A stretch of 64,000 nt of DNA from Pseudomonadota bacterium (GCA_021325355.1 JAJPHI010000017.1:23686-87685), one strand, 5' to 3'; shown: positions 10,126 through 20,645, numbered from the stretch's first letter. Notes: generated by a model not told the origin, from the sequence alone. Numbers and translations are program-made.

Positions 10126-11862
10126 ATGATTCGACGCTTTTTGCGATGGATAGTGCGCACGCTGGTGTTGTTCGTGCTAATCGCTCTGATAATCGGCGTC
10201 AGCCGCTACATAGCCCACCGCTATCGTCCGGGATCAGTCCTCGTGCTCACCCTGGATGGTCCGATGAGCGAGCGGGAGTCGCCGTCGCCGTTCGGCACGA
10301 TCGCGACGGAAGGCAACTCGCTGAGTCAGATTCGCACGGCGCTCACGGCGGCGCAGGACGATCCGCGGATCGTCGGCCTCGCGATCAAGATCTACGATCC
10401 GACGATGGAGCTGGCGCAGGCGCAGGAGCTGGCGGGGATGATCGCGACCTTTCGCGCGCACGGGAAGTGGACCACCGCCTACCTGGAGACCGCCGGCGAG
10501 AGCGACTTCGGCAACCTGCCCTACCTGGTGGCGAGCGCCGCCGACGAGGTTTCGATGATGCCGCAGGGCGAAATGAACCTGCTCGGCGTGAGTCTCAGGG
10601 AGGTTTTCGCGCGCGGGTTTTTCGACTGGATCAAGGTGAAGCCGGTCTTTGATGCGATCGGCAAGTACAAAACCGCGGCCAACGTCTTTACCGAAAAGGA
10701 TTTCACCCCCGCCCAGCGCGAGGACGACGAGTCGCTGGCCGGCAGCATGTTCGATCAACTGGTCAATCAGACGGCCGACAATCGGCATCTGGAGAGCGCC
10801 GACATGCACAGCATCATTGACCGCGCGCCGCTGACCGCGGCGGACGGTCTCAAGGCGCGCCTGGTCGATCGGCTGGAGTACGAAGACCAGTTCACCGATC
10901 GTGTGCGGCATTATCGCGGCGAGCATCATGAGCTGATTCCGGCGGATTCCTACGTCGGTCCGGGCGAATTCAGCCTGGCCTCGCGCGCCAAGATTGCGGT
11001 CATCTACGGCGTCGGCGCGATTCAGCGCGGCAGCGGCGGCTACGATCCGGTGCTCTCCCCAGGGGGTGAATCGATGGGCTCGGACGATATGGTCGAAGCC
11101 TTCAAGGAGGCGCGCACGGACGATTCCATCCGCGCGGTGGTCTTCAGGATCAATTCGCCCGGCGGATCGGTGATCGCTTCGGAGCTGATTCGCCGGGCGG
11201 TCGAGCTGTGTGCGCATCGCAAGCCGGTCATCGTCAGCATGAGCTCGTACGCAGCCTCGGGCGGATTCTGGATCGCCACGCCGGCGCAGCGGACTTTCGC
11301 TGATCCGGGAACGATCACCGGTTCAATCGGGGTGCTCGGCGGGAAGTTCGACATTTCCGGTGGGGCGACCGCGCTCGGCATCAATACGGGCGCCATCAGT
11401 CATGGCCAGAATGCCGACATGTTTGACGAGTTCACCGATTTCACGCCGGAGCAGGCAGAGCTCTTTCACGATCGCATCCTCGGCGACACCTATAACTATT
11501 TTCTCAAGTTGGTGGCGAAGCAGCGCCATATGACGGTCGAAGAGGTCGATGGGCTCGCGCAGGGCCACGTCTACACCGGGGTCCAGGCGGCGCAGCTCAA
11601 ACTGATTGATCATCTGGGCGGTTTCGACGCCGCGCTCGCCGAGGCCAAGCTGATGGCCAAACTGAACCCGCAGGAGCCGGTGCAACTGGTCGAGCTGCCG
11701 ACCGAGCTGGGGCCGATCGGACGGCTGCTGCAGGGCAAACTCTACGGAGAACGATGGTCGGAGCCGCGCGTGCTACGGCCGCTGATCGGCGCCATGCGTG
11801 AAGCGCTCGCGCGCCACGCCGCCTTCGGCGAGGCGTACTGCGCGGTCGCGCCGCGGATGTAA
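10126..11862 (+). CDS. sppA: Signal peptide peptidase SppA, 67K long form
   Basis: N-terminal TM; VVFRINSPGGSVIASELIRRAV, VSMSSYAASGGFWIATPAQRTFADPGTITGSIGVLGGKFD; AAGGAGG upstream. Confidence 0.93.
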   Translation: MIRRFLRWIVRTLVLFVLIALIIGVSRYIAHRYRPGSVLVLTLDGPMSERESPSPFGTIATEGNSLSQIRTALTAAQDDPRIVGLAIKIYDPTMELAQAQELAGMIATFRAHGKWTTAYLETAGESDFGNLPYLVASAADEVSMMPQGEMNLLGVSLREVFARGFFDWIKVKPVFDAIGKYKTAANVFTEKDFTPAQREDDESLAGSMFDQLVNQTADNRHLESADMHSIIDRAPLTAADGLKARLVDRLEYEDQFTDRVRHYRGEHHELIPADSYVGPGEFSLASRAKIAVIYGVGAIQRGSGGYDPVLSPGGESMGSDDMVEAFKEARTDDSIRAVVFRINSPGGSVIASELIRRAVELCAHRKPVIVSMSSYAASGGFWIATPAQRTFADPGTITGSIGVLGGKFDISGGATALGINTGAISHGQNADMFDEFTDFTPEQAELFHDRILGDTYNYFLKLVAKQRHMTVEEVDGLAQGHVYTGVQAAQLKLIDHLGGFDAALAEAKLMAKLNPQEPVQLVELPTELGPIGRLLQGKLYGERWSEPRVLRPLIGAMREALARHAAFGEAYCAVAPRM

Positions 11863-11881
11863 GCCGGCGGCGGCGTAGCGA

Positions 11882-12547
11882 TCAGGCGGTTGCCTGTTGA
11901 CGCATCCGCCGAATGATCGCGGCGTAGTCGGGATGGCCGAAGATGCCGGAGCCGGAAACGAAGACGTTGGCGCCGGCGCGCGCGACTTCGGCGATGTTGT
12001 CAGCCTTGATCCCGCCGTCGACCTGGAGGTCGAGTGCGAGGCCGCGACGATCGAGATCGGCGCGAATCAGGCGCAGCCGCGCCAGACTGTCGGGGATGAA
12101 GCTCTGGCCGCCGAAGCCCGGATGGACGCTCATGACGAGAATCATGTCGAAGTGCGGCGCGGCGGCGAGCACACGGTCAGGTGGCGTCTCCGGATTGATC
12201 GCGATCGCGGCGCGGGCGCCGAGGGCGTGAATTGCCGCGGCGACGGCCGGCAGGTCCGCGCAGACCTCGACGTGTACGGAGAGCGAATCCGCGCCGGCCT
12301 CGACGAACGGCTTAAGGTAGCGTTCCGGATGTTCGATCATCAGATGGGCATCGAGCGGCAGCCGAGTGATGGCGCGGACGGACTTGAGGACGGGAATCCC
12401 GATCGAGAGATTGGGCACGAAGTGCCCATCCATCACGTCGAAATGAATGAGGTCAGCACCGGCGGCTTCGACGCGGCGGATTTCGTCGCCGAGCCGGGCG
12501 AAGTCAGCCGAGAGGATCGAAGGCGCGATCTTGTAATTCCGCGTCAT
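11882..12547 (-). CDS. rpe: Ribulose-phosphate 3-epimerase
   Basis: IAPSILSADFARLGDEIRRVEAAGADLIHFDVMDGHFVPNLSIG; MSVHPGFGGQSFIP; LQVDGGIKADN. Confidence 0.96.
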   Translation of the reverse strand: MTRNYKIAPSILSADFARLGDEIRRVEAAGADLIHFDVMDGHFVPNLSIGIPVLKSVRAITRLPLDAHLMIEHPERYLKPFVEAGADSLSVHVEVCADLPAVAAAIHALGARAAIAINPETPPDRVLAAAPHFDMILVMSVHPGFGGQSFIPDSLARLRLIRADLDRRGLALDLQVDGGIKADNIAEVARAGANVFVSGSGIFGHPDYAAIIRRMRQQATA

Positions 12548-12615
12548 ATGATCAGGTTAGACCGTCAGGGCCGTTCAACAAAGCGCCCGGGATCGCCGTC
12601 GGCGTTCGGATGCGA

Positions 12616-14034
12616 TTAAAGCTGGCGACGAGCGAGGCGGGCGGCGAAGAAGCCGTCGCGCGCCTCGCGGTCAGGGCGGGTGCGCAGGAAGCCGTCGCGG
12701 TTGATCAAGGGGGCGAGCGGGCCGGTCGTCGGCGGTTGCACGACGAACTGCGGGTTGGTGCGCAAAAACTCGGCGACCACCTTTTCACCCTCTTCCGGCG
12801 CGAGGCTGCAAACGGAATAGACCAACACGCCGCCAGGTTTCACGGTGGCGGCGGCCTGATGCAGCATCGGCAACTGCAGCTTTGCCATCCGTGCGAAGTC
12901 GTCAGGCTGCAGGCGCCATCGGAGTTCCGGATGCTCGCGCAGAGTACCGAGGCCGGTACAAGGGGCGTCGAGCAGGACGGCGGCGGCCGAAGCCGAGGGC
13001 AGCGGCACGCCGCGCGCGGAGTCGCATCGTACGACCAGCACCTGGGGATGGTGCAGGCGGCGGGCGAGCTCGCGGATACGCTTGAGGCCGACGAAACTCG
13101 CATCGCAGGCGATGACGCGGCCGTCGCGGCCGACCAGCTCCGCCAGATGGGTGGTCTTGCCTCCGGGTGCCGCCGCGAGGTCGATTACGGTCGCGCCCGG
13201 GCTGGGATCGAGCAATCTCGTGACCATCTGGGAGGCTTCGGATTGCGGCAGGAACAGGCCGTCGCCATACGCGGAGGAGGCGAAAATTGCCGCGCCCTTA
13301 AGATAGACGGTTTCCGGCAGCAGGCCGCGCCGCGCGATCGTCATCCCTTCGCGCTCGATTGACGCCAGCAGAGTCGCGGGCGTGCCGCGCGCCAGATTCA
13401 GGCGGAGGACGTTGGGTGCGGGCTCGTTATGCGCGGCCATCAGCGCCTCGGCCTCGGCTGTCCCAAACCATTCGACCAGCTTTTCGGCCAGCCATCGCGG
13501 ATGGGAGTAGGCGATCGCCAAATAGTCGAGCTCGTCGCGCCGACGATCGGGCAGTGCGACCGCCGTGCGCTGGGCGGCGCGCAGAACGGCGTTGACGAAG
13601 CCGCCGATGTGTGTTTCGCGGCGATGCTCACGCGCGAGGCTCACGGCAGTATCGATAATCGCGTGCGGGGGTGTGCGGGTGAGGCGCCGCAACTGGTAGA
13701 GGCCAATTCGCAGAACGTTAAGCACGATCGGATCGAGTTGGGCGAGCGGCAGGCGCGAGAGTTGGGCCAGCTCATAATCCAGGCGGCCGCGCCACGCGCT
13801 CACGCCCAACACCAGCTCGGTGACGAGACGGCGATCGGCCGGTTTCGCGAAGGCCGCCAGACGATGGCCCAGCAGAACGTCGGCGAAGGCGCGATCGCGC
13901 TCGACGCGGGTCAGGATGTCGAGGGCCGCGCGACGCGTAGCGAGACCGGTCGGCGCGCGCCGCCGACCTGGCGCGGGGTCAGGTACCAAGACGGCTCCCT
14001 GGTGCGAGACGGCGTCCGCGGGCAAAGTCGGCAC
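12616..14034 (-). CDS. rsmB: 16S rRNA (cytosine-967-C5)-methyltransferase
   Basis: NusB-like N-terminus plus VIDLAAAPGGKTTHLAEL, LLDAPCTGLGTLREHPELRWR; order def-fmt-rsmB-rpe. Start uncertain (overlaps fmt). Confidence 0.93.
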   Translation of the reverse strand: MPTLPADAVSHQGAVLVPDPAPGRRRAPTGLATRRAALDILTRVERDRAFADVLLGHRLAAFAKPADRRLVTELVLGVSAWRGRLDYELAQLSRLPLAQLDPIVLNVLRIGLYQLRRLTRTPPHAIIDTAVSLAREHRRETHIGGFVNAVLRAAQRTAVALPDRRRDELDYLAIAYSHPRWLAEKLVEWFGTAEAEALMAAHNEPAPNVLRLNLARGTPATLLASIEREGMTIARRGLLPETVYLKGAAIFASSAYGDGLFLPQSEASQMVTRLLDPSPGATVIDLAAAPGGKTTHLAELVGRDGRVIACDASFVGLKRIRELARRLHHPQVLVVRCDSARGVPLPSASAAAVLLDAPCTGLGTLREHPELRWRLQPDDFARMAKLQLPMLHQAAATVKPGGVLVYSVCSLAPEEGEKVVAEFLRTNPQFVVQPPTTGPLAPLINRDGFLRTRPDREARDGFFAARLARRQL

Positions 14035-14974
14035 CGGAGATGCGACGGCGCCCGCCGAGTTGAACTTCGAGCAACGCCAGGGTGCCGATCCCGCACTGGA
14101 CCGTCAGCATAGGTCGCAGCGCCGTGATGGTACCGGGGGGACAGGCGGGAGCGGGTGGATTGGTCGCGTCGCTTAGCTGGGCCTTCCACAGCATCAGGTC
14201 GGTGCCGTCGATCGAGGTTCGCGCGACGGGCCAGGGATCGTAAGCCCGAACCATCCGCTCAATCGATGCGGCGTCGGCGCGCCAGTCTATCCGCGCGTCC
14301 TCTTTTTTGATCGGCTTGACATAGGTGGCGCGGCTTTCGTCCTGCGGCCTCTCCGTCAGCCTGCCGCAGCGCAGCAGGTCGAGCGCTTCGAGCATCGCGC
14401 GCGCGCCGAGGTCGGCGAGACGATCTTTCAGGGTGCGCTGGGTTTCGTCCGGTGCGAGATCAAGCTCGCGCTGGAGCAGGATCGGCCCCGCATCCATCCG
14501 CTCGGTCATGCGCATCACGGTTACACCCGTGGTGGCATCGCCGGCGAGGATCGCGGCCTCGATCGGAGAGGCCCCGCGATGACGCGGCAGGAGTGAGGCG
14601 TGCAGGTTGATCGGCATCAGGCGCGCCGCTTGCAAGACTTCAGCAGGAAGAATGCGGCCGTAGGCGACGACGATGAGCAGATCGGGGGCAAATGCCCGGA
14701 GTTGGGCCGGGAACTCGGCTGTGCGGATCCTGGTCGGCTTCAGGAGCGGGAGCTGGAAATGGTCGGCGACCGCCGCCACTTCGGACGGTTCGTACTTGAG
14801 TCCGCGGCCGCGCGGCTGGTCGGGACGAGTGACGACAGCGATTATCCGGACGAGACCGGCGCCGTCGCCGATCAGCCGCTCGAGCACATGAGCCGCCAGC
14901 GCGGGCGTGCCCAGGAAAATCGCCCGGAATGGAGCTTGCGGGTCAGATGAGTGCGGCGGAGGAGGGTTTCCCAT
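13979..14974 (-). CDS. fmt: Methionyl-tRNA formyltransferase
   Basis: FRAIFLGTPALAAHVLERLI...VTRPDQPRGRGLKYEPSEV...INLHASLLPRHRGASPIEAAILAGDATTGVTVMRMTERMDAGPIL. Confidence 0.95.
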   Translation of the reverse strand: MGNPPPPHSSDPQAPFRAIFLGTPALAAHVLERLIGDGAGLVRIIAVVTRPDQPRGRGLKYEPSEVAAVADHFQLPLLKPTRIRTAEFPAQLRAFAPDLLIVVAYGRILPAEVLQAARLMPINLHASLLPRHRGASPIEAAILAGDATTGVTVMRMTERMDAGPILLQRELDLAPDETQRTLKDRLADLGARAMLEALDLLRCGRLTERPQDESRATYVKPIKKEDARIDWRADAASIERMVRAYDPWPVARTSIDGTDLMLWKAQLSDATNPPAPACPPGTITALRPMLTVQCGIGTLALLEVQLGGRRRISGADFARGRRLAPGSRLGT

Positions 14975-15485
14975 CGGCCTTACCCTCCTTGATCATCTTG
15001 GTCAGCCGGCGCCTATAGAGGTCGCGCTTGATACGGCTGATACGGTCGAGGAAGAGCTTACCGTCGAGATGGTCGAGCTCATGCTGCAGAGCGACGGCGA
15101 GCAGATCGTCAGCGTCGAGATCGATTGGCTTCTGGTCGGGAGTCCAGGCGCGGACGCGCACGCGTGCGGCGCGCTTCACCTCGGCCGTGTAATCGATCAC
15201 CGAGAGACAGCCTTCCTCCCAAAGGATCGAACCGTCGCGCTCGACGATTTCGGGGTTGATCAGTTTGAGCAGATGTTTACCGGGGTTTTCATGGTCCGTA
15301 TCGATGACCACGACGCGGCGTCCGTCGCCGACCTGAGTCGCGGCGAGACCGACGCCGGGCGCCGCGTACATCGTCTGGACCATGCTGTCGAGGAACAGGT
15401 TGAGCTCGCCGTCGATGTTCTCGACCGGTTTGGCGGCGGTCTTGAGGATCGGATCAGGGAACTTGCGGATGCGCAGCAGGGCCAT
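14943..15485 (-). CDS. def: Peptide deformylase
   Basis: MALLRIRKFPDPILKTAAKPV; GVGLAATQVG; EEGCLSV; LQHELDHLDGKLFLDRIS (HExxH-type HELDH). Confidence 0.95.
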   Translation of the reverse strand: MALLRIRKFPDPILKTAAKPVENIDGELNLFLDSMVQTMYAAPGVGLAATQVGDGRRVVVIDTDHENPGKHLLKLINPEIVERDGSILWEEGCLSVIDYTAEVKRAARVRVRAWTPDQKPIDLDADDLLAVALQHELDHLDGKLFLDRISRIKRDLYRRRLTKMIKEGKADGKPSSAALI

Positions 15486-15515
15486 CGCTAGCAGCTTAAC
15501 AGAGTGGGGCGATCG

Positions 15516-17630
15516 TCAAAAGTTCGCCGATGACGAGACGCTGGCGACGACGTCCGCATAGGCGGGCTCGTAGAGAAGCCGGTATTCGCGGCGTCCGCCG
15601 ATGACTTTTTTGACGTAGTCGCGGGTTTCCTTGTAGCCGATATTCTCGACCCATTGATCGCCGTCGCCGGGGAACTTCGCGCTCCACGCCGCTACCGCAT
15701 GCTCGCCGCCGTTGTAGGCGGCGACCGCCTTGAGCGGATCGTTGTCGAACATGGCGAGCAGCGCTTTCAGATAGGTTGTGCCGATACGGACGCTGGTTTG
15801 CGGATCGAAGAGATCGAGATCGAGTGGGTTGAGACCGGCGGCCGGGGCCCAGTGTTCGGCGGTTGTCGGCAACAGTTGCATCAGCCCGCGCGCATCGGAA
15901 CCCGAGACGGCACGCGGATTGTAAAGGCTCTCCTGCCGAATCAGGGCGGAGACCAGCCACGGATCGAGCCCCTGGGTGCTGGCGGCCCTGCTGATGAGAT
16001 CCCAGAAGCCGCGCGGATAGCGGATCCGTTCCGTGGCGGCGCTGCTCAACTGGCCGCTGGCGACCATCCGGTTGGCGACCTGGATGGCGTCGTACCAGGC
16101 GCCGGCGGCTTGGGCCTCGTCAAGAATGAAGCGGCGGATAAGCGGATCGTCGGTGGCCGCGATCGCGCGCAACTCGCCGGCTTCGAGCTCGCGCAGGCCG
16201 ATTTGGCGAAACAGAGCGATGCGCGCGAGATGGAAACCGGCGACGCCGTCGGCTACCGGTATCGGCGCGTTGGGGAACGCGGCGGGCGGCGAAGCGGCAG
16301 CGGAAGCGGTATCGAGACGGAGGCGGTCGAGGGCCAGAGCCGGATAATAGTTGCTGCGCTTGTCGGCGGCGACGGCGCGGAGCAGGGCGCGCGCGGCGGT
16401 GCGGTTACCACTCTGCTCGAGCGCGCGCGCCTGCCAGTAGGCGAACATCGCCCAGTCGAGATCGTCGGCACGGCGCGCGGCAGCGGCGAATTCCGTCGCC
16501 GCCGCGGCATAATGACCGTCCATATAGAGCATGAAAGGCGCGCGAAAACGGGCCTGGGCCGCGGCGTCGGAAGCCGGATAGCGGGCTATCAGGCGTAGGT
16601 AGCGGCGACGCGCCGCGTCGCGATCGCCGTCGTCCTCGCAGGTGCGGGCCGCGTCGAACATCGCCTCGGCCGCGCGCGCCGCGTCGCTGGGATAACGCGC
16701 GGCGACGCGATCGAACCAGTATCGGGCCTGAACGGTATCGTTAGCGCGCCAATAAAGATGGCCGAGCGTGGTCATCGCCTCGGCGACGTGTGCATCGGTG
16801 GGAGCGAGGGCAAGGTAGTGCAGCAGGGCCGCGCGCCAGGCTTCGAGATCGTCGCGCGAGGCCGCGGCTTCGAGCCAGGCCAGATCGACGCGCAATCCGG
16901 GGGGCGGGTTCAAGGCCCGCGCCGCCTCGATTTCGCCACGCGCGCGCTGGAGGGCGCCTTCGCGCACCAGCAACTCAGCCTCACGATAGTGGAATTCGAG
17001 CGGTGCGAGCGAAACCACCGCTGGATGGGCGGCGCGCAGCGAATCGGCGAGAGCCCGCGCCGCCGGATCCGCGCCGCCGCGTGGAAAGCGCTCGCGCAGC
17101 GCCTGCGCCTCGGCGTAGGCCTCGGCGAACCTGCCCTGGGCCGCGGCCGCTTCAGCAATCAGGAGACGCGCGTTTTGTTCGGCGCTCGGATCGCCGGTCG
17201 CGAGCGCGACGCGGCGCGCCGCGGCTTCGGCGTTCGCCGGATTGCCGAGCTTAAGCTCGGCGCGCGCGTACTCGACGCCGGCGTCGGCGGCAAAAATGCT
17301 CGACGGGTAGTTATCCTGCAGATGGCGATAGTTCGCGGCCGCGTTGATGAGGTCGCCGGTCTGGGCCTGCGCACTGGCGAGATAGTAGGCGGCGTAGTCG
17401 GCCGCCTCGGGCAGTTTCGCAAGCACGAGTTGCATCGCGCTGATGGTCGTGGCGAAGTCGCGCCGTTCATAGGCGCGGTAGCCCTCGACCAGGGCCGCGC
17501 GCGGATCGTTGGTCGCCGGTTGGCCCGCTGCGGGCGATCGCAGCAGACTGCTCAGGGCGAGGGCAAGGACGATGGTGCACGCCAGACGGATAACGACCGA
17601 TCGAACATCTTGTCGTTGTCGCGCGGGCAT
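15516..17630 (-). CDS. slt: Soluble lytic murein transglycosylase with TPR-rich N-terminus
   Basis: Signal peptide; Ala-rich TPR-like repeats; C-terminal SLT motifs LVSALIRQESLYNPRAVSGSDARGLMQLLPTTAEHWA, AVAAYNGGEHAV. Confidence 0.92.
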   Translation of the reverse strand: MPARQRQDVRSVVIRLACTIVLALALSSLLRSPAAGQPATNDPRAALVEGYRAYERRDFATTISAMQLVLAKLPEAADYAAYYLASAQAQTGDLINAAANYRHLQDNYPSSIFAADAGVEYARAELKLGNPANAEAAARRVALATGDPSAEQNARLLIAEAAAAQGRFAEAYAEAQALRERFPRGGADPAARALADSLRAAHPAVVSLAPLEFHYREAELLVREGALQRARGEIEAARALNPPPGLRVDLAWLEAAASRDDLEAWRAALLHYLALAPTDAHVAEAMTTLGHLYWRANDTVQARYWFDRVAARYPSDAARAAEAMFDAARTCEDDGDRDAARRRYLRLIARYPASDAAAQARFRAPFMLYMDGHYAAAATEFAAAARRADDLDWAMFAYWQARALEQSGNRTAARALLRAVAADKRSNYYPALALDRLRLDTASAAASPPAAFPNAPIPVADGVAGFHLARIALFRQIGLRELEAGELRAIAATDDPLIRRFILDEAQAAGAWYDAIQVANRMVASGQLSSAATERIRYPRGFWDLISRAASTQGLDPWLVSALIRQESLYNPRAVSGSDARGLMQLLPTTAEHWAPAAGLNPLDLDLFDPQTSVRIGTTYLKALLAMFDNDPLKAVAAYNGGEHAVAAWSAKFPGDGDQWVENIGYKETRDYVKKVIGGRREYRLLYEPAYADVVASVSSSANF

Positions 17631-17729
17631 GGAACATTGCTAACGAGTGACGAAGGTTACATCAATCGGGGGAGCGCGAGCGGCCCTGTGCCGGCTGGCG
17701 CCGGCGAGGCTCGAGCCGGCACGCCATCG

Positions 17730-18332
17730 ATGATCGAAAAATTTGTGGCCGATGAATCCGAGCTGATCCTGGCATCGGGATCGCCGCGGCGGCGCGAACT
17801 GCTCGCCGCGGCAGGACTCAAGTTCACCATTGTGGAAAGCGGCGTCGACGAGACTCGCGGAGCATCGGAAACGGCGGAGAATTATGCCTTGCGGGTCGCG
17901 GGCGACAAGGCCCTCGCCGTCTCCCGCCGAATCCCCGAGCGCCTCGTCCTCGGCGCGGATACGGTCGTCGAGCTGGACGGCGAGGTTTTACTGAAGCCCC
18001 TCGATGCCGCCGATGCGCGCCGGATGCTCAACCGGCTCTCGGGACGCACCCATACCGTGATTACCGCCTATGCGATCGCGCTGGGCGGGCGGATTCTTGC
18101 GAGCGAGCCGGTAATCGCGCAGGTGCGGTTTCGCGTCCTCATCCCGCAAGAGGTTGAAGCTTACATCAACACCGGCGAGCCTTTCGACAAGGCCGGCGCG
18201 TACGGAATCCAGGGCGACGGGGCGAAGTTTATCGTCGATGTGGTCGGCGAGCGCGACACCGTGATGGGGCTCCCCGTGCGACCGGTGCTCGAGGCTCTGC
18301 GGCGGTGCGCGCGCGATGCTGTCCGAGAGTGA
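17730..18332 (+). CDS. maf: Maf family nucleotide pyrophosphatase
   Basis: LILASGSPRRRELLAAAGLKF; LVLGADTVVELDG; KAGAYGIQGDGAKFIVDVVGERDTVMGLP. Start at ATG 17730, not the track start 16758, which is antisense to slt. Confidence 0.93.
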   Translation: MIEKFVADESELILASGSPRRRELLAAAGLKFTIVESGVDETRGASETAENYALRVAGDKALAVSRRIPERLVLGADTVVELDGEVLLKPLDAADARRMLNRLSGRTHTVITAYAIALGGRILASEPVIAQVRFRVLIPQEVEAYINTGEPFDKAGAYGIQGDGAKFIVDVVGERDTVMGLPVRPVLEALRRCARDAVRE

Positions 18333-18993
18333 GATCGCGGCGCGGTGGCGCGAGGTCACGGCGCGGATGGCCGCGGCGCTCGAGCGTGCCGGGCGGCCAT
18401 CGGATGCATGTCGGCTGGTGCTGGCCAGCAAGACGCAGCCGGCGGAAGCGATCCTTGCGGCATACCGAGCCGGTGCGCGGGTCTTCGGCGAGAATTACGT
18501 TCAGGAGGCGATCGCCAAGCAGGCAAGCGTCGGCAGGCTCGACGGCGCAAGCTGGCATCTGATCGGCCATCTGCAGAGCAACAAGGCTCGTCTGGCCGCC
18601 GCGCACTTCGATTTGATCCAGAGTCTCGACAGCGTGCGGACGGCCGCAGCGCTCGCTCGGGCAAGCGCGCGACCCGGCGTCCGTGTGCTAATCGAGGTGA
18701 ACCTGGGTGGGGAAGCATCGAAAAGCGGCGTCGCGCCGGACGCTTTGGCGGAACTCCTCGAGAAGGCGCGCGATCTGGTGCAAATCGAGGGGTTCATGAC
18801 GATTCCGCCGCCGGGTCCGCAAGGCGCCGCGCGGCATTATTTTGCCGCGCTGCGGAATCTGCGCGATCGTCTCGCGACCAGCGCGATGCCGCTTCGCGAG
18901 CTTTCGATGGGCATGACGGACGACTACGAAATCGCAATCGAGGAGGGCGCCACGATCGTGCGGGTTGGACGTGCGGTCTTTGGCGAGCGATAG
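18316..18993 (+). CDS. YggS family PLP-binding homeostasis protein
   Basis: LVLASKTQPAEAILAAYRAGARVFGENYVQEA; WHLIGHLQSNKA; LSMGMTDDYEIAIEEGATIVRVGRAVFG. Confidence 0.93.
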   Translation: MLSESEIAARWREVTARMAAALERAGRPSDACRLVLASKTQPAEAILAAYRAGARVFGENYVQEAIAKQASVGRLDGASWHLIGHLQSNKARLAAAHFDLIQSLDSVRTAAALARASARPGVRVLIEVNLGGEASKSGVAPDALAELLEKARDLVQIEGFMTIPPPGPQGAARHYFAALRNLRDRLATSAMPLRELSMGMTDDYEIAIEEGATIVRVGRAVFGER

Positions 18994-18996
18994 AGC

Positions 18997-19854
18997 ATGC
19001 GAAAACTCGGATTTCTGGGGGGCGGCAACATGGCCGAGGCGTTGATGCGCGGCTTGTTGACCAAAAAAATGTTCCGTCCGGCCGAACTTATCGCCTCGGA
19101 CGTCGACGCCGGCCGGCGGCGCAAGCTCAAGCGCCAGCTCAAGATCGAAACGACGGCGGATAATCGCCTGGTGATGCGCGAGGCGCCGGCCGTGCTCTTC
19201 GCGGTCAAGCCGCAGAATATCGACGAAGTGCTAAATGACCTGGCGCCGCTGCTGAGCGAGGTTTCGACCAAAGTTCGTAAGGGCGAGCCGAAGCCGCTGC
19301 GCCCGAAGGATCGGCTGTTCATCTCGATCGCGGCGGGGATCAAAATCGCGCGCTTCGAGCAGGCGTTCGGGGCGCAAGCCAGGGTGGTCCGCGTGATGCC
19401 CAATGCGCCCGCGATGGTCGGCCAGGGGATGGCGGCGCTGGTTCCGTCGTCGGGCGCAAGTAAGGCCGACTTGGCCTTCGCGCTCCGCATCTTTCGCGCG
19501 GTCGGAGAGGCGGTGGCGGTTGCCGACGAAAACCTGATCGACGCGGTGACGGCCGTAAGTGGCAGTGGTCCCGCATACGTGTACCTGTTTGCCAAGGCGC
19601 TCGCCGAGGCCGGCGTCAAGGAAGGGCTCGACGCCAGGATGGCGATGGCGATGGCGCAGCAGACGATCCGCGGAGCCGAAGAGACGCTGCGGCGCTCGCC
19701 GATGAGTGCCGACGAGCTGATCAAGGTGGTGGCATCGCCGGGCGGGACGACCGAGGCGGCGCTGCGCAAGTTCGCGGAGTTGGGCTTTTCTGATATCGTC
19801 GCCGAGGCTGTGCAGGCCGCCGCGCGGCGATCGCGGGAGCTCGGCGGCAACTGA
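18997..19854 (+). CDS. proC: Pyrroline-5-carboxylate reductase
   Basis: KLGFLGGGNMAEALMRGLL; VVRVMPNAPAMVGQGMAAL; DAVTAVSGSGPAYVYLFAKALAEAGVKEGL; SPGGTTEAALRKF. Confidence 0.95.
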   Translation: MRKLGFLGGGNMAEALMRGLLTKKMFRPAELIASDVDAGRRRKLKRQLKIETTADNRLVMREAPAVLFAVKPQNIDEVLNDLAPLLSEVSTKVRKGEPKPLRPKDRLFISIAAGIKIARFEQAFGAQARVVRVMPNAPAMVGQGMAALVPSSGASKADLAFALRIFRAVGEAVAVADENLIDAVTAVSGSGPAYVYLFAKALAEAGVKEGLDARMAMAMAQQTIRGAEETLRRSPMSADELIKVVASPGGTTEAALRKFAELGFSDIVAEAVQAAARRSRELGGN

Positions 19855-19867
19855 TGACGGAGCTAGC

Positions 19868-20179
19868 GTGATCCTCTGGAACAACCTCATCGGGTGGCTG
19901 CTGGTCACCCTCGAACAACTGCTGAATCTGTATTTCTGGGTCGTTCTGATCGCGGTCGTCCTGACCTGGATCGAGCCTAATCCTTATAACCCGATCGTAC
20001 GCTTCTTCTATGCGGCGACGGAGCCGGTCTTTGACCTCGTGCGGGAGCATCTGCCGGTGGTTTTCGGCGGGATCGACCTGTCGCCGGTCGTGGTCCTGCT
20101 GGTGATTGGCTTTATTCAGCGCGTCGTACTCGTCAGTATCGGCCAGTATCTGATGACCGGCGGAGTGGCTTTCGGATGA
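19868..20179 (+). CDS. YggT family membrane protein
   Basis: Two hydrophobic segments; WIEPNPYNPIVRFFYAATEPVFDLVREHLP...GGIDLSPVVVLLVIGFIQ; GTG start, after proC. Confidence 0.9.
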   Translation: MILWNNLIGWLLVTLEQLLNLYFWVVLIAVVLTWIEPNPYNPIVRFFYAATEPVFDLVREHLPVVFGGIDLSPVVVLLVIGFIQRVVLVSIGQYLMTGGVAFG

Positions 20180-20310
20180 GACGAGGCGCTCCGCTGTGGG
20201 GCGGGTGAAGATTTCGCGAAGCGTTGACAAGCGCCGGATCGGTGGTTACCTACCGTGCAGATATCTAAACGGCCGCGCCGATTTCCGGTAGAGTAGGGTC
20301 GCTGGGTCAT

Positions 20311-20634
20311 ATGCCGATATACGAATACCGATGCGAGCATTGCGGAGTCTTTGAAGTGACGCAGCGGATAACCGAAGATCCGCTGAAGCATTGCCCCACC
20401 TGCAACCGTGACGTTCATCGAATCATCTCGACGACCTCGTTTGTGCTGAAGGGCAACGGCTGGTACGCGACGGACTATGCCCGCAAGAACCGCAGCGAGT
20501 CGGCCAGCAGTGACAGCGGCGCCAGCAGCAGCACGACTTCGAGCATCAACGGCGAGAGCAAGGCGGCGAGCGCCAAAGCCTCGAGCGAAAGCTCGACCAG
20601 CGCCGAGAAAAGTCCCGCGAAGCCGGCCGATTGA
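20311..20634 (+). CDS. FmdB-family zinc ribbon protein with Ser/Ala-rich tail
   Basis: [56 protein letters not shown]. Confidence 0.93.
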   Translation: MPIYEYRCEHCGVFEVTQRITEDPLKHCPTCNRDVHRIISTTSFVLKGNGWYATDYARKNRSESASSDSGASSSTTSSINGESKAASAKASSESSTSAEKSPAKPAD

Positions 20635-20645
20635 AGTCGGCGGGC

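Noticed and set aside
13979-14034. 56-bp fmt/rsmB overlap as an unusual feature
   Set aside because: The rsmB start is uncertain and a downstream GTG would shorten the overlap; common in this operon.
16758-17729. 5' part of the 524-aa + strand ORF ending in Maf
   Set aside because: Antisense to slt; Maf homology begins at ATG 17730, so there is no real fusion.
20224-20252. TTGACA-containing promoter upstream of the FmdB gene
   Set aside because: No acceptable -10 at 16-18 nt, so not called.
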